Assembly: GCA_028716845.1 (NCBI GenBank)
Contig: JAQUPF010000002.1
Location: forward strand, 124,001-188,000
Source: a bacterium
GTDB lineage: Bacteria > Auribacterota > Tritonobacteria > UBA1439
Length of the DNA stretch: 64,000 bases
Direction of reading: 5' to 3'
Within the stretch, counting starts at the first letter, position 1, and each line of letters opens with the position of its first letter. Position numbers and translations under genes: made by a program. Under the pieces are notes generated by a model. That model worked only from the letters and a program-made list of their open reading frames with translations. It made no database searches and was not told where the DNA came from. This document shows positions 14,495 through 24,166 of the stretch, piece after piece.

Positions 14495-16753
14495 TCAGCC
14501 CGCCGCCTCCCGCAGGTACCGCCCCGTGTGGCTCTCCGGGCACCGCATGATCTCCTCGGGCGTCCCCTCGCAGACGATCCGCCCGCCCCTCGCGCCTCCC
14601 TCCGGCCCGAGGTCGATCACCCAGTCGGCGCGCCGGATGACGTCCAGGTTGTGCTCGATCACGACGACGGTGTTGTCGTTCCCCACGAGCCGCTCGATGA
14701 TCTCCATCAGCCGCTCGATGTCGGCCATGTGGAGGCCCGTCGTCGGCTCGTCCATGACGTAGATGCGCCCCCGCTTGTGGAGCTCCGACGCGAGCTTGAT
14801 CCGCTGCGCCTCCCCGCCCGACAGCGTGCTGAGCGGCTGCCCGATCTCGAGGTAGTCGAGCCCCACCTCGCACAGGATCCGCAGCCGCCGCGCGATCTCC
14901 CGCTCCTCGAAGAACTCCCGCGCCTCCGCGGCCGTCATCCGGAGGACGTCGTGGATGTTCTTCCCCCCGCACCGGAGCGCGAGGACCTCCTCCGTGTACC
15001 GCCTCCCCCCGCACTCGTCGCAGGTGATCTTCACCTCGTCCAGGAAGCTCATCTCCACGCTGATCGTCCCAAGCCCCTTGCACTCCGGGCACGCCCCCCG
15101 CGAGTTGAAGCTGAACAGGGCGGGCGACGTCCCCGTGGCGCGCGCGAACTCCCGCCGGATCGCGTCGAAGAACCCGATGTACGTCGCGGGGTTCGACCGC
15201 GACGACCGTCCGATCGGCGACTGGTCGACGCTGATCGCGTCCCGCTGTTCCTCCAGGAAGACCCCGTGGATCAGGCTGCTCTTCCCGGAGCCGGCGACGC
15301 CCGTCACGCACGTGAGGACGCCCCGCGGGATCCGCGTCGAGACGCTTTTCAAATTATGGAGCGTCGCGCCCCGTATCTCGATCGACTCCGTCCACCCCTT
15401 CCGGGGCCTCCCGTCCCCCATCCTCCTGTTCAGGTACTCCCCCGTGATCCCGCCCGAGGCCGGGAGCCCCGCCGCGGGGCCGGCGTACACCACCTCCCCG
15501 CCGCCGCGCCCCGCCCGCGGCCCGATGTCGACCGCGTAGTCGGCGGACCGGATCACGGCCGGGTCGTGCTCGATGACGAGGACGCTGTTCCCCTGGTCCC
15601 GGAGCCGCCCGAGCATCCCGATCATCGCGCCGATGTCCTTCGGGTGGAGGCCGATCGACGGCTCGTCCAGGATGTACAGCAGCCCCACGAGGTCGCAGCC
15701 GAGCTGCCGGGCCATCTTCACGCGCTGGCTCTCGCCGCCCGAGAGCGTCGCCACGGCGCGGTTGAGCGACAGGTAGCCGACGTCGATACCGATCATGGCG
15801 TCGAGGATCTGCTCCATCTTCCGGACCATCGGCCGCGCGACCTCCCCGCCGACCGTCCCGAGGAACGCGCGGAGGTCGGTCAGCTCGAGCCCGACGAGCT
15901 CGGGGATCGTCCGGCCGTTCAGCGCGACGGACCGCGCCCGCTCGTTGATGCGCGCACCCCCGCAGGTGTCGCAGTCGGAGTAGACGAAGTAGCGCTCGTA
16001 CGCGTCCCGCCGCGCCGCCGAGAGCTGGTCCCGCGCCTTGTTGATGTGGAGCCGCTCGAGTTTCCGGACGACCCCCTCGTAGTTCTTCGTGTAGGTCCCC
16101 GCCCCGTGCGTCTTCTCGACCGGGATCCCCTCCGCGTACAGCAGGTCCGCCCGCTCCCGCTCGTTGAAATCCTTCAGCTTCTTGTCCACGTCGAAGAGGC
16201 CGATCGCGACCATCTCCCGCCAGTTCCAGGCCCCCACCTTGTAGTCGGGGTGGACGATCCCCCCCTCCCGGATGGTCTTCTCCCCGTCGATGAGCCGCCC
16301 CGTGTCGATCCGGATCCGCTTCCCGAGCCCCTTGCAGTCGGGGCACATCCCCGCCGGGTGGTTGAAGCCGAAGAGGAACGACGGCCCGATGGAGGGCGCG
16401 CCGCACCGCGAGAAGAGGAGCCGCAGGTAGGTGTAGAGCTCGGTCGCCGTCCCCACCGTGCTCCGGAGCGTCGTCCCCATCCGCTTCTGGTCGATGACGA
16501 TGGCCGTCGAGATGTTCCGGATCTCCTCCACGTCCGGCTTCGAGAGCTTCGGGAGGCGCGCCCGGGCGAAGGAGGAGAAGGTCTCGATGAGCTGCCGCTG
16601 CGCCTCCGTGTAGATCGTGTCGAAGACGAGCGACGACTTCCCCGAGCCCGAGACGCCCGTGAAGACGACGATCCGGTCCCGCGGGATCTCGAGCGAGACC
16701 CCCTTCAGGTTGTGCATCCGGGCGTTCCTGATGACGATCCGTTCCGGTATCAT
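14495..16753 (-). CDS. Short UvrA-like ABC ATPase lacking the UvrB-binding domain
   Basis: A 752-residue protein with the two ABC modules of UvrA (Walker [14 protein letters not shown] and [12 protein letters not shown]; signatures [14 protein letters not shown] and [13 protein letters not shown]; zinc-module cysteines in [22 protein letters not shown] and CDECGG). It is about 190 residues shorter than excision-repair UvrA (about 940): after LLFSRCGAP the sequence jumps to [10 protein letters not shown], so the UvrB-binding insertion is absent. It is therefore unlikely to act in standard nucleotide excision repair. Relatives of this form occur in antibiotic producers and resistance loci. Its ATG overlaps the M28 peptidase stop by four bases. 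Confidence 0.85.
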   Translation of the reverse strand: MIPERIVIRNARMHNLKGVSLEIPRDRIVVFTGVSGSGKSSLVFDTIYTEAQRQLIETFSSFARARLPKLSKPDVEEIRNISTAIVIDQKRMGTTLRSTVGTATELYTYLRLLFSRCGAPSIGPSFLFGFNHPAGMCPDCKGLGKRIRIDTGRLIDGEKTIREGGIVHPDYKVGAWNWREMVAIGLFDVDKKLKDFNERERADLLYAEGIPVEKTHGAGTYTKNYEGVVRKLERLHINKARDQLSAARRDAYERYFVYSDCDTCGGARINERARSVALNGRTIPELVGLELTDLRAFLGTVGGEVARPMVRKMEQILDAMIGIDVGYLSLNRAVATLSGGESQRVKMARQLGCDLVGLLYILDEPSIGLHPKDIGAMIGMLGRLRDQGNSVLVIEHDPAVIRSADYAVDIGPRAGRGGGEVVYAGPAAGLPASGGITGEYLNRRMGDGRPRKGWTESIEIRGATLHNLKSVSTRIPRGVLTCVTGVAGSGKSSLIHGVFLEEQRDAISVDQSPIGRSSRSNPATYIGFFDAIRREFARATGTSPALFSFNSRGACPECKGLGTISVEMSFLDEVKITCDECGGRRYTEEVLALRCGGKNIHDVLRMTAAEAREFFEEREIARRLRILCEVGLDYLEIGQPLSTLSGGEAQRIKLASELHKRGRIYVMDEPTTGLHMADIERLMEIIERLVGNDNTVVVIEHNLDVIRRADWVIDLGPEGGARGGRIVCEGTPEEIMRCPESHTGRYLREAAG

Positions 16754-17991
16754 CGTGCGGCTCCGAGTTCCAGGACGAAATCCCGCAGCGCCTCAGCGAC
16801 CTCCACGAGCCTCCCGCAGTCGACAATCGCCGGCGTGTCCGCGGGGGTGTGCGTGAACCGCGCCATCAGCTCGCGCATCCGCTCCGCGGTGAGGGCGATC
16901 GCCGGCCGCCCCTTCTGGACGAAGAGCATGTGGTCGCCCTGGTGCCACGGCTCCCCCTCCACGATCCCCGCCCGCGCGCCGAACGCCCGCCTCGCCGCCC
17001 GGGCGACCGCGGCCGGGCAGCCGTAGAGGGAGTAGGCGGACCTCCCCCTCACGTACCCGACGTCGTCCACGTTGACCGCCGCGCGGATCCGATCGAACTC
17101 CCCCCCGTACCGCCGGAGGTAGTCCATCTGCCCGCCGGCGCTGTAGTTGTCCTCGCCGTTCAGGGCGACGATCTCGAGCCCCGCCGCGCCGTCGTACCGC
17201 GCGAGCATCTCCGCCAGCAGCAGGAGGACGACCGTCCCCGCCGCGTTGTCCGACGCCCCGGGCGTCCCCTCCTTCGCGTCGATGTGGGCGCAGACGACGA
17301 TCTTCTCCGCCGCCCGCGGCCGCTTCCGCGCGACCACGTTCCAGGCCTTCGACGGGAGCCGGCGGCCGTCGATCCGCAGCCGGCACGTCCCCCCGGCGGC
17401 GGCGATCCGCCTCCCCACCGCCTCCGTGCAGTACGCCGACGGGATGTCGAAATCCCCGTCCTCGATGAGCGGGTACGGGTGGAGCGCCCCGACGAGGTCG
17501 GGATTCCTCCCCGTCGCCGTCACGATCGCGGCCGGCCGCCTCTCCTCGAGGAGGGCGTAGATCCGCCTGTGCCGCTCGGGGTTGTAGAAGACGAAGTTCT
17601 TCGGCATCAACTGCTCGGCGCAGAGCGCCCCCCGCATGAGGAGGATCCTCCCCGCGCAGTCGCGCCGCGCGAGCTCCCGGTCCGTGGACGCCGCGACCAG
17701 TTCCGCCGTGACGTCGCACCCGTTCGAGTACGGGCTCGTGAAGACCTCGAAGCGGCGGGCGCCGGCGGCGAGCGACGCCGGGCCCGCCCGGTGGTCGAGG
17801 CAGTCGAACGGCGTCGTGTCCAGCCGCCAGCCCCATCGCCCGATCGTCCGGGCGAAGAACCTCGCCGCCGCCCGGTTCCCCGGCGATCCCGTCCGCCTGT
17901 CCGGCTTCACGCCGCAGAGCGTCCGGAGGCAGCGCTCCGCCTTCCGGGCCGCCCCGCCCGCCTTCGCCTCCCTGCGCACTGCCGCCCTCAT
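16750..17991 (-). CDS. M28 family zinc aminopeptidase
   Basis: A 413-residue peptidase. Metal ligands of M28 enzymes are visible: [19 protein letters not shown] (His and Asp), [11 protein letters not shown] (Glu pair region), NVDDVGY (Asp) and the late [10 protein letters not shown] (His). No signal peptide is evident, so it is probably cytosolic. The start ATG at 17991 overlaps the PadR gene's stop (ATGA), and its own stop overlaps the UvrA-like start, so the three genes form a tightly coupled operon. It may process or detoxify a peptide-like compound under PadR control; this is inference. Confidence 0.83.
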   Translation of the reverse strand: MRAAVRREAKAGGAARKAERCLRTLCGVKPDRRTGSPGNRAAARFFARTIGRWGWRLDTTPFDCLDHRAGPASLAAGARRFEVFTSPYSNGCDVTAELVAASTDRELARRDCAGRILLMRGALCAEQLMPKNFVFYNPERHRRIYALLEERRPAAIVTATGRNPDLVGALHPYPLIEDGDFDIPSAYCTEAVGRRIAAAGGTCRLRIDGRRLPSKAWNVVARKRPRAAEKIVVCAHIDAKEGTPGASDNAAGTVVLLLLAEMLARYDGAAGLEIVALNGEDNYSAGGQMDYLRRYGGEFDRIRAAVNVDDVGYVRGRSAYSLYGCPAAVARAARRAFGARAGIVEGEPWHQGDHMLFVQKGRPAIALTAERMRELMARFTHTPADTPAIVDCGRLVEVAEALRDFVLELGAAR

Positions 17992-18533
17992 GCCCGCCTC
18001 CCCTTCATCCCTCGCAGGAAATCGTCCACCCATTTCAACTCCGCCCTCGCGAGGAAGAGCGGCCGCGTCGCGATGGCGACATGGTGCTCCGGGCAGCCCT
18101 CTCCCCGCAGGAAATCCCGGAGCGCCTCGTAGCACCGCACCCGCTCCTCGAGCCCCGCGCGGCACCTCTCGAGGGCGGCGCGGGCCCGCCGGCGGGGGAG
18201 CAGGCCGCAGTTGTAGATGCCGATGTCGAACGGCCACCGGACGTGCCCCGGTTCGCTGATGAGCGCCTCCACCTTCTCCTCAAGCGCCCGCCGCCCCTTC
18301 GGGCTGATGGCGTAGAGGGCGCGGAGGCGGTTCTCGGGGCTGATCGTGTTCGTCCGCTTCACGAGGCCGCTCCGCTCGCACTTCCGGAGCAGCTTGTAGA
18401 TGGACGACATCGAGAGCTCGGTCCAGAAGCGCATTTCGCGCTCGGCGACGTCCTTCTCGATCTGGTACGGGTGCCGCGGCCCCTCGGCCAGGAGGCCGAG
18501 GAGCGCCGCCTCGGCGTTCGTTATCGCCGCCAT
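17988..18533 (-). CDS. PadR family transcriptional regulator
   Basis: A 181-residue regulator. Residues 1-80 form the PadR winged helix: ITNAEAALLGLLAEGPRHPYQ, then MSSIYKLLRKCERSGLVKR and YAISPKGRRALEEKV. The C-terminal half resembles the Vir-type helical dimerisation domain. PadR proteins are mostly repressors released by small molecules. First gene of the operon with the M28 peptidase and the short UvrA-like protein, so it probably regulates its own operon. A strong promoter with tandem repeats lies just upstream. Start chosen at ATG 18533 (GGGAAGGGC before it); further upstream frame overlaps the promoter. Confidence 0.87.
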   Translation of the reverse strand: MAAITNAEAALLGLLAEGPRHPYQIEKDVAEREMRFWTELSMSSIYKLLRKCERSGLVKRTNTISPENRLRALYAISPKGRRALEEKVEALISEPGHVRWPFDIGIYNCGLLPRRRARAALERCRAGLEERVRCYEALRDFLRGEGCPEHHVAIATRPLFLARAELKWVDDFLRGMKGRRA

Positions 18534-18563
18534 GCCCTTCCCTCCCCTCGTTATATTATCTCT

Positions 18564-18596
18564 TTCCAATATAGTACTGTTCCAATATAATGTCAA
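18564..18596 (-). promoter_or_regulatory. Sigma70-type promoter with tandem TATATTGGAA sites
   Basis: On the minus strand TTGACA (18596-18591), a 17-base spacer and TATATT (18573-18568) form a near-consensus promoter for the padR operon. The 10-mer TATATTGGAA occurs twice, 16 bases apart (18589-18580 and 18573-18564), one within the spacer and one over the -10 box, making it a candidate PadR operator for autorepression. Confidence 0.7.
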
Positions 18597-18666
18597 CGCC
18601 CAATTTCGGCACCCCCTTCACCGCCGATCAGAATGGAGCCCTCATCCGGTCCTCCGCCGGAAGGAG

Positions 18667-18886
18667 ATTCCACCTACGAGGTGGACAATGGGGCTGATTA
18701 CAATGCGGGAAGATGGCGCATAGGTCTCATTATATCGGGGGGTATTGAAAACCTGCCGTTCTTCGCGTAGCAGGAAAGCCACAGAGAACGCAGAGACCAC
18801 AGAGGATTCGAAGAGTGCATCACATTCAATCCGCTCCGTCAATAATCCGTGAAGATCTGCGGCTCGTGGTTCATTGTTCCGCCGCG
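18667..18886 (-). repeat. 220-bp dispersed element, copy 2 (inverted)
   Basis: Reverse-orientation copy of 12943-13162, about 95 percent identical. It lies between the padR promoter and the 3' end of the metallophosphoesterase gene, in a 346-base gene-free stretch downstream of the promoter. Together the two copies bracket 5.5 kb. I see no terminal inverted repeats or transposase, so it is not an obvious insertion sequence. Confidence 0.8.
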
Positions 18887-18942
18887 GATCGCGCGGTGGA
18901 GGAAGGACGAACGACGGCCGACGCCCCCCGGCGTGGAGCGCC

Positions 18943-20316
18943 CTACTCGAGGATCGTCTCTTCCGGTATCTCGGGCGCGGCGGGCCGGGCCCGGCCCAGG
19001 ATGACGAGCCGCTCGAGAAGGGTGAGGTCTCGCGGCGGGTCCTTCGGGATGACGCGGTAGCGGAGCCGGATCCCGTCCCCGTGCGGCTCCGCCGTGAAGT
19101 AGTTGAGGTTGTAGGAGGGGACGTAGATCGGCGGCATGAGGAGGAAGCGCGCCCGCACGCGCTCGAGCCGCTTGAGCCACGTGCCGGTGTTCACGACCGT
19201 CCCGCCCTTCACGTGCCGCAGGGAGACGCTGTGCGTGTGCCCGTAGATGAAGAGCGCGGCGGCGGGGTCCTCGGCGAACACCTTCTCGGCCGCGGCGAGG
19301 TACTCCCCCTCCTTGTCGGCCTTCAGCCCCTCCGCCGTCTCGATCCCGTACTTCCGGAGCGTCGAGTGGATGTCGCGAGTGAGGAAGAGGACGGGGATGG
19401 CGAGGACGACGAGGAAGGCGAGGACTATGCCGTTCACCCACACCACGAGATCGATGAGGCGCCCCGGCAGGCCGAACCGGTCCCGGAGCGATTTCCGGAA
19501 CACCTGCGTCCGCAGCACCCCGTACTCCTCGAGCCGGCGACCCGCCAGCATGATCGCGCTGAAGCCGAAGAGGAGCATGAACGGGAGGAGGAACCAGCGG
19601 AGGATCGGCGTCATCTCCTTGTAGAAGTAGTTCGACCATATCCAAGAGGGGATCTCCTCGCTCGGGTAGACCGCGGGGAGGTCCTTCAGCCACATGCTCC
19701 TTGCCTGGAGGGCGCTCCTCCCGGCGACGGCCACCGTCGAGGTGGTGATGAAATAGCCGGACGGGAGGCCGTACAGGTTCCCGTAGTCGGGGAAGCGGTT
19801 GAACGAGTCGTGCTGGTTGCCGTGCTCGATCCAGATCGTCTTCTTCCCGAGCCGGCGGACGGTGTGCTCGGCCGTGTCGAGGCGGAGGTTGTACTTCGCG
19901 AGGAGGTCCCGGTAGGCGGGGATGCAGGCGAGGTCGTAGTCGTGGTTCCCGACGAGGAGCGTGATCGTCACCCGCTCCCCCGTCTCTCGGAACTGCCGGA
20001 AGAGATTCGGGTGCGTCTCGACCAGCCACGGGAGCTTCAGGTTGCCCGTTATCTCCGTGATCTCCCAGAGGCCGAACGTGTCGCCGACGATGATGAGCTC
20101 CGCCGGCAGCCGCCCCGCCTCGATCTCCTTCAGGAACTCGATCAGCTCCTTCTCGAAGCCGCATGTGTTGAGCGCCCCGTCCCCGCCGATGTGGAGGTCG
20201 CTGATGAAGTAGATGATCTGCCCCTGCCCGGCCGCAATCTCCCCCGCACCGCGCGCCGGCCAGAGGCCCGCACCGAGCGCCACCACCGCCGCGATGATGC
20301 TCCCGGATATTCTCAT
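18943..20316 (-). CDS. Membrane-associated metallophosphoesterase
   Basis: About 457 residues. An N-terminal signal or anchor (IIAAVVALGAGLWPARG) is followed by calcineurin-like phosphoesterase motifs: ISDLHIGG, IIVGDTFGLWE, LVGNHDYD, EHGNQHD and, after a break, IYGHTHS with a closing NTGTW. Between the His-rich motif and GHTHS there are two to three hydrophobic segments (ILRWFLLPFMLLFGFSAIM and VNGIVLAFLVVLAIPVLFL), so the catalytic domain is split by a membrane insertion. The enzyme probably hydrolyses phosphate esters at the membrane; substrate unknown. An in-frame GTG one codon upstream is an alternative start. Confidence 0.82.
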   Translation of the reverse strand: MRISGSIIAAVVALGAGLWPARGAGEIAAGQGQIIYFISDLHIGGDGALNTCGFEKELIEFLKEIEAGRLPAELIIVGDTFGLWEITEITGNLKLPWLVETHPNLFRQFRETGERVTITLLVGNHDYDLACIPAYRDLLAKYNLRLDTAEHTVRRLGKKTIWIEHGNQHDSFNRFPDYGNLYGLPSGYFITTSTVAVAGRSALQARSMWLKDLPAVYPSEEIPSWIWSNYFYKEMTPILRWFLLPFMLLFGFSAIMLAGRRLEEYGVLRTQVFRKSLRDRFGLPGRLIDLVVWVNGIVLAFLVVLAIPVLFLTRDIHSTLRKYGIETAEGLKADKEGEYLAAAEKVFAEDPAAALFIYGHTHSVSLRHVKGGTVVNTGTWLKRLERVRARFLLMPPIYVPSYNLNYFTAEPHGDGIRLRYRVIPKDPPRDLTLLERLVILGRARPAAPEIPEETILE

Positions 20317-20554
20317 CACCGATCCTGCACAAGTGCTGTTGGGAATGCCATTGTGGTCAATGTGCTACTTAAAGAGAATGCCACACACACTTTGGACTTA
20401 GCGGTTGATAACTGCAATTGAATCAAACATAATCATCGAGACGGCAATCAGCAGGATGATAGACGATATCTGTGCATGGAGCACCAGATAAAACTCCATT
20501 GGTGAAGTCCCCGGGCCTCCGGGGTCCGAAGGCGCGAATGACACGGGGAGCTGC

Positions 20555-20644
20555 GGAGGGGTGCCAGAGCGGTTGAATGGGCCGGTCTTGAAAACCGGTG
20601 TGCCCGCGAGGGCACCGTGGGTTCGAATCCCACCCCCTCCGCCA
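20555..20644 (+). tRNA. tRNA-Ser (anticodon TGA)
   Basis: A 90-base class II tRNA. The acceptor arm GGAGGGG pairs with CCCCTCC before GCCA (CCA is encoded). The anticodon stem CCGGT/ACCGG holds the loop CTTGAAA with anticodon TGA at 20589-20591. The long variable arm (TGCCCGCGAGGGCA) and the GGTTCGAATCC T-loop are typical of tRNA-Ser reading UCA codons. Confidence 0.96.
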
Positions 20645-20982
20645 CGATGTCAGATCGGGAGAGCCACCGGACCCGGCGGGTGAAAGGGCCGACCCTCCGG
20701 ACCACCCATTGCCTCAGTATCAAGTAGAGGACTGCTTCCGATTAGTTGTTCGGGTTAACATACTGCGAGCCCCGCTGGGGAGATCGCTGGGTTTATTCGG
20801 TTATTTGGGGTTATTTGGGTCGGACCACGATAACTTATTGCGATTCAATTGGATGCGGCTGTTTCAGGCCTGAAAACACGCCTTGGATGCGATTTTCAGT
20901 GCCGAAAATCTGTTCTAAGACGCGCCACCGAACTCGAAGTCGAGGGAAAGGTATAATTGTAAAGGGTTGACCCCGGCGAGAC
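20645..20982. other. Gene-free stretch between tRNA-Ser and queF
   Basis: About 340 bases without a credible gene. Past the tRNA it becomes AT-richer, with a loosely repeated TTATTCGGTTATTTGGGG near 20790 and a GATTTTCAGTGCCGAAAATC inverted repeat near 20889 that could act as a weak hairpin. I see no integrase or attachment duplication of the tRNA end. Confidence 0.5.
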
Positions 20983-21384
20983 TCAGAACGGCTCGCCGAT
21001 GCTGCACGTGACGTCCATTCCGCCGCGGGTCCTGTACACCGTCTTCACGAAGAGCCGGTTGGGGTTCAGGAGGTTCCGCAGATCCCCGTATATCCGCTTC
21101 GTCGCCATTTCCTGATAGATGCCGACGTTCCGGAAGGAAACGAAGTAGTATTTCAGCGATTTCAGTTCCACGATCCTGTCGCCCGGCACGTAGTCGATGA
21201 CGACTTTCGCGATGTCGGGCAGGCCGGAAAACGGACACACCGCGCTGAACTCCTCCGTCTCGATGTGCACCTTCTCCTCCACGCCGGTCGGCAGGCCGCT
21301 CCGGAACGGGTGCGTCTCCAGCAGGTTCGTCCCGATCGCCGTCTCCGGCAGGATATCCCATGTCCTCCCTTCCGCCTTCGGCAT
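20983..21384 (-). CDS. queF: NADPH-dependent 7-cyano-7-deazaguanine reductase QueF
   Basis: A 133-residue type I QueF. It reduces the nitrile of preQ0 to preQ1 in queuosine biosynthesis, in the cytosol. The catalytic Cys is in [13 protein letters not shown] (Cys about residue 50, with the partner Asp seven residues later), and the QueF motif [16 protein letters not shown] binds NADPH. The ATG at 21384 has GGGGGAGAGG before it; a start eleven codons earlier has no better signal. It lies 123 bases downstream of the hybrid histidine kinase. queC, an earlier step of the pathway, lies at 58503 in this window. Confidence 0.95.
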   Translation of the reverse strand: MPKAEGRTWDILPETAIGTNLLETHPFRSGLPTGVEEKVHIETEEFSAVCPFSGLPDIAKVVIDYVPGDRIVELKSLKYYFVSFRNVGIYQEMATKRIYGDLRNLLNPNRLFVKTVYRTRGGMDVTCSIGEPF

Positions 21385-21507
21385 CCTCTCCCCCTTCCGA
21401 CCCCGTTCCCCCGTCATGCAACCCGCCGGACAGGAGAATCGGGCCCCCTTCCGACCATCGAGTACGTGACGCCGCTCCCCCCGCTCTCGATCCCCCTGCC
21501 GCCCGCC

Positions 21508-23706
21508 TCAGCGGTTCTCGAGGACGGAGCGGATCTTCAGCGAGAGGACGCCCGGATCGAACGGCTTCTGGATGAAATCCACGGCCCCCTCGTCGAGCGC
21601 CCGCCGGCAGTTGTAGTCGAGTGAGAAGCCGGTGCAGATGATGACGGGGACGTCCGGGAATTCCCGCTTCATCTTCAGATAGGTCTCGGCGCCGCCCTCC
21701 TTCGGCATGAGCATGTCGAGGAGGATGAGGTCCGTCTTCCGCCCGCCCTCGCGGAGCAGCGCCAGGGCCTCCTCGCCGCTCGTGGCCTCGAGGACGGTGT
21801 AGCCCAGCCCCCCGAGGTAGCGGCCCGCCACGTCCCTGAACGTCGGGTCGTCGTCCACCACCATGATGGTCTCGCCCCCTCCCAGAATGACGGCGGGACG
21901 GGGCTCCTCCCTCTCCTCCGATTCCGCCGTCGCAGGGAGGAAGATATGGAAGGTGCTGCCCTTTCCCTGCTCGCTCTCCACGTCGATGCCGCCGCCGTGC
22001 CGCTCCACGATGCCGCTCACCATGGAGAGGCCGAGCCCCCTCCCCCTCCCCATGGTCTTCGTGGTGAAGAACGGCTCGAAGATCCGGTCGAGCGTCTCCC
22101 TGTCCATCCCGATTCCCGTGTCGGCGATGGAGACGCGGACATGGGGCCCCGCCTTCATCCGTGGATGCGTCCGGCGGAACTCCCCGGAGGGGGTCGCGGC
22201 GGACGTCCGTATGGAGAGCGTCCCCCCCTCGGGCATCGCGTCGCACGCGTTGAGGCACAGGTTCATGATGACCTGGTGGCACTGCCCCTTGTCCCCGAGC
22301 ACGCGGGGGAGCCCGGGATCGAGGCCGTTCTCCATCTTCACGCGCCCCCCCGCGGTCCTCCCCACGACCTTGAGCACCTCCTCGACGACCTTGTTGATGT
22401 CCAGGACGTCGGGGTGGTACTCGCTCTTCCGCGCGAAGGCGAGGAGCGAGTTCGTGAGGTCCGACCCCCGCCACGCGAGCTTCTCCATCGTGTCCAGGTC
22501 GGCCCTCGCCTCCCCGTCTCTCGCCACGCGGCTCCGCACGAGCGTGATGTAGCCGATGATCCCCGACAGGATGTTGTTGAAGTCGTGGGCGAGGCCGCCG
22601 GCGAGCGTGCCGACCGCCTCGAGCTTCTGGAGCTGGAGGAGCTGCTGTTCGATCCGCCGGTGCTCGGTCACGTCGGCGGCGTAGATGTTCACGTACGCCG
22701 CGTCCACGATCGGGGTGAAGGTGGCGGTGAACGAGCGGTTCCCGACCATGGATTCCCTGACCAGGGTCGCCCCTCCTTGGAACGTCTCGCGGGCGAAGTC
22801 GCGCCAGTCGTCCGGGATGTGGCCTCCCGCGGCCGTCCCCCACGCATCGAGGAGGGGGCGGGCGGCGGGGTTCGCGTAGAGGATGTCGCCGTCGAGGGAG
22901 ACCCTGAGGACGGGGCGCGGGTTCTCGTCGGGGAATTTTGCCAGGAGCCGAATCTTCTCCTCGTCCGCCTTCTTGCTGGTCATGTCCCGCGCGACCGCGA
23001 TGACGAGCGCGTCCCGGGGAAAGGAGATCGCGTTCCAGGAGATCCACCGGTACGTCCCGTCCCGGCAGCGGCACCGGTTCTCGAACAGGAACAGCGCCTC
23101 GCCGCGGCGGAGGCGCTCCTCCGCCGCGGCGGTCGCCTCCCGGTCATCCGGGTGGGCGAGGTCCGCGAGCCGCTTCTGCAGCATCTCCTCCCGCAGCCAG
23201 CCGAGGGTGCGGGTGAAGGCCGGGTTCACCTGCTTGAAGTAGCCGTCGAACCCCGCGATGCACAGCATGTCGGTGGAGAGGCTGAAGATGCGGTCGCGCT
23301 CGGTCGCGATGCGCCGGCGCTCCCGCCGCTCCGCCGCCTGCCGGATCTCCCGCTCGACCGCCGGAACGAGGCGGACGAGGTTGTCCTTGCTGAAGTAGTC
23401 GTGGGCGCCGGCCTTCATCGCCTCGACGGCGATCTCCTCCCCGATGCTGCCGGACACGATGATGAACGGGATGTCGAGTCTCCTCCCGTGCAGGCACTCG
23501 AGGGCCTTCGGCGCGCTGAAGCTCGGGAGGGCGTAGTCGGAGAGGATGACGTCCCACTGCCGCCCGTCGAGCGCCGCGGCCATCCCCTCCGGCGTGTCGA
23601 CGCGCTCGTGGTCGGGGTCGTAGCCGCCGCGCTTGAGTTCCCGCAGCATGAGCACGGCGTCGTCCGGTGAATCCTCGACGATCAGCACCTTCAAGGGGGT
23701 GGGCAT
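21508..23706 (-). CDS. Hybrid sensor histidine kinase (REC-PAS-PAS-HisKA-HATPase-REC)
   Basis: A 732-residue soluble hybrid kinase. Residues 1-125 are a receiver (IVEDSPDD, phospho-Asp in VILSDYALP). Two PAS-like sensor domains follow (one with [19 protein letters not shown], the second ending before ADVTEHRR). The kinase core has the H box [15 protein letters not shown] box [12 protein letters not shown] and G boxes DTGIGMD and GRGLGLSMV. The C-terminal receiver has phospho-Asp in LILLDMLMP. It follows the response regulator gene by 12 bases. No membrane segment is seen, so it likely relays signals from the membrane kinase at 24167 or from intracellular cues. Output is unknown. Confidence 0.9.
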   Translation of the reverse strand: MPTPLKVLIVEDSPDDAVLMLRELKRGGYDPDHERVDTPEGMAAALDGRQWDVILSDYALPSFSAPKALECLHGRRLDIPFIIVSGSIGEEIAVEAMKAGAHDYFSKDNLVRLVPAVEREIRQAAERRERRRIATERDRIFSLSTDMLCIAGFDGYFKQVNPAFTRTLGWLREEMLQKRLADLAHPDDREATAAAEERLRRGEALFLFENRCRCRDGTYRWISWNAISFPRDALVIAVARDMTSKKADEEKIRLLAKFPDENPRPVLRVSLDGDILYANPAARPLLDAWGTAAGGHIPDDWRDFARETFQGGATLVRESMVGNRSFTATFTPIVDAAYVNIYAADVTEHRRIEQQLLQLQKLEAVGTLAGGLAHDFNNILSGIIGYITLVRSRVARDGEARADLDTMEKLAWRGSDLTNSLLAFARKSEYHPDVLDINKVVEEVLKVVGRTAGGRVKMENGLDPGLPRVLGDKGQCHQVIMNLCLNACDAMPEGGTLSIRTSAATPSGEFRRTHPRMKAGPHVRVSIADTGIGMDRETLDRIFEPFFTTKTMGRGRGLGLSMVSGIVERHGGGIDVESEQGKGSTFHIFLPATAESEEREEPRPAVILGGGETIMVVDDDPTFRDVAGRYLGGLGYTVLEATSGEEALALLREGGRKTDLILLDMLMPKEGGAETYLKMKREFPDVPVIICTGFSLDYNCRRALDEGAVDFIQKPFDPGVLSLKIRSVLENR

Positions 23707-23718
23707 GGGCTCCTCCCG

Positions 23719-24144
23719 TCACGAGGGCGGCGGCACGTTGACGATGAGCCAGTACAGGCCGACCTGCCGCACCGCCTCCGAGAACTGGTTGAAATCGATC
23801 GGCTTCTGCACGTAGCTGTTCGTCCCGAGCCGGTAGCCCTCGATCAGGTCCTTGTCCTCCTTCGACGAGGTGAGGATGACGACGGGGATGAGTTTCGTCC
23901 GCTCGTTCGCCCGGAGGCGGCGCAGGACCTCGAGGCCGTCCACCTTGGGCAGCTTCAGATCCAGGAGGACGAAACCGATCGCCGCCGGGTCGTACGCCTT
24001 CGGGCCCATGAGGAGGTCGAGCGCCTCCGCCCCGTCCTTCGCCACGACGACGGGGTTCCCGATCGTGTGCTTCCTGAACGCCCGGAGGATCAACTCCCGG
24101 TCGTCGGGATTGTCCTCGACCAGCAGGATGATCCGGTTCTCCAT
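23719..24144 (-). CDS. Single-domain response regulator (Rcp1-like)
   Basis: A 141-residue stand-alone receiver domain. Acidic pocket LLVEDNPDD, phospho-acceptor region GFVLLDLKLPKVDG, the conserved Thr/Ser in ILTSSKED and Lys in YVQKPIDF. It belongs to the group of Rcp1-type regulators often encoded next to phytochrome-like or PAS/GAF histidine kinases, which fits its place between two kinases. With no output domain it probably acts as a phosphorelay intermediate or by protein contact. Confidence 0.92.
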   Translation of the reverse strand: MENRIILLVEDNPDDRELILRAFRKHTIGNPVVVAKDGAEALDLLMGPKAYDPAAIGFVLLDLKLPKVDGLEVLRRLRANERTKLIPVVILTSSKEDKDLIEGYRLGTNSYVQKPIDFNQFSEAVRQVGLYWLIVNVPPPS

Positions 24145-24166
24145 CTGCCCCCTCCTCTCGCGACCA

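Noticed and set aside
14495..16753. Truncated uvrA pseudogene
   Set aside because: Both ATPase modules and all zinc cysteines are intact; the missing part is precisely the UvrB-binding insertion, as in a known short subgroup.
20555..20982. tRNA-Ser as an attachment site of an integrated island
   Set aside because: No duplicated tRNA 3' end and no integrase gene are visible on either side.
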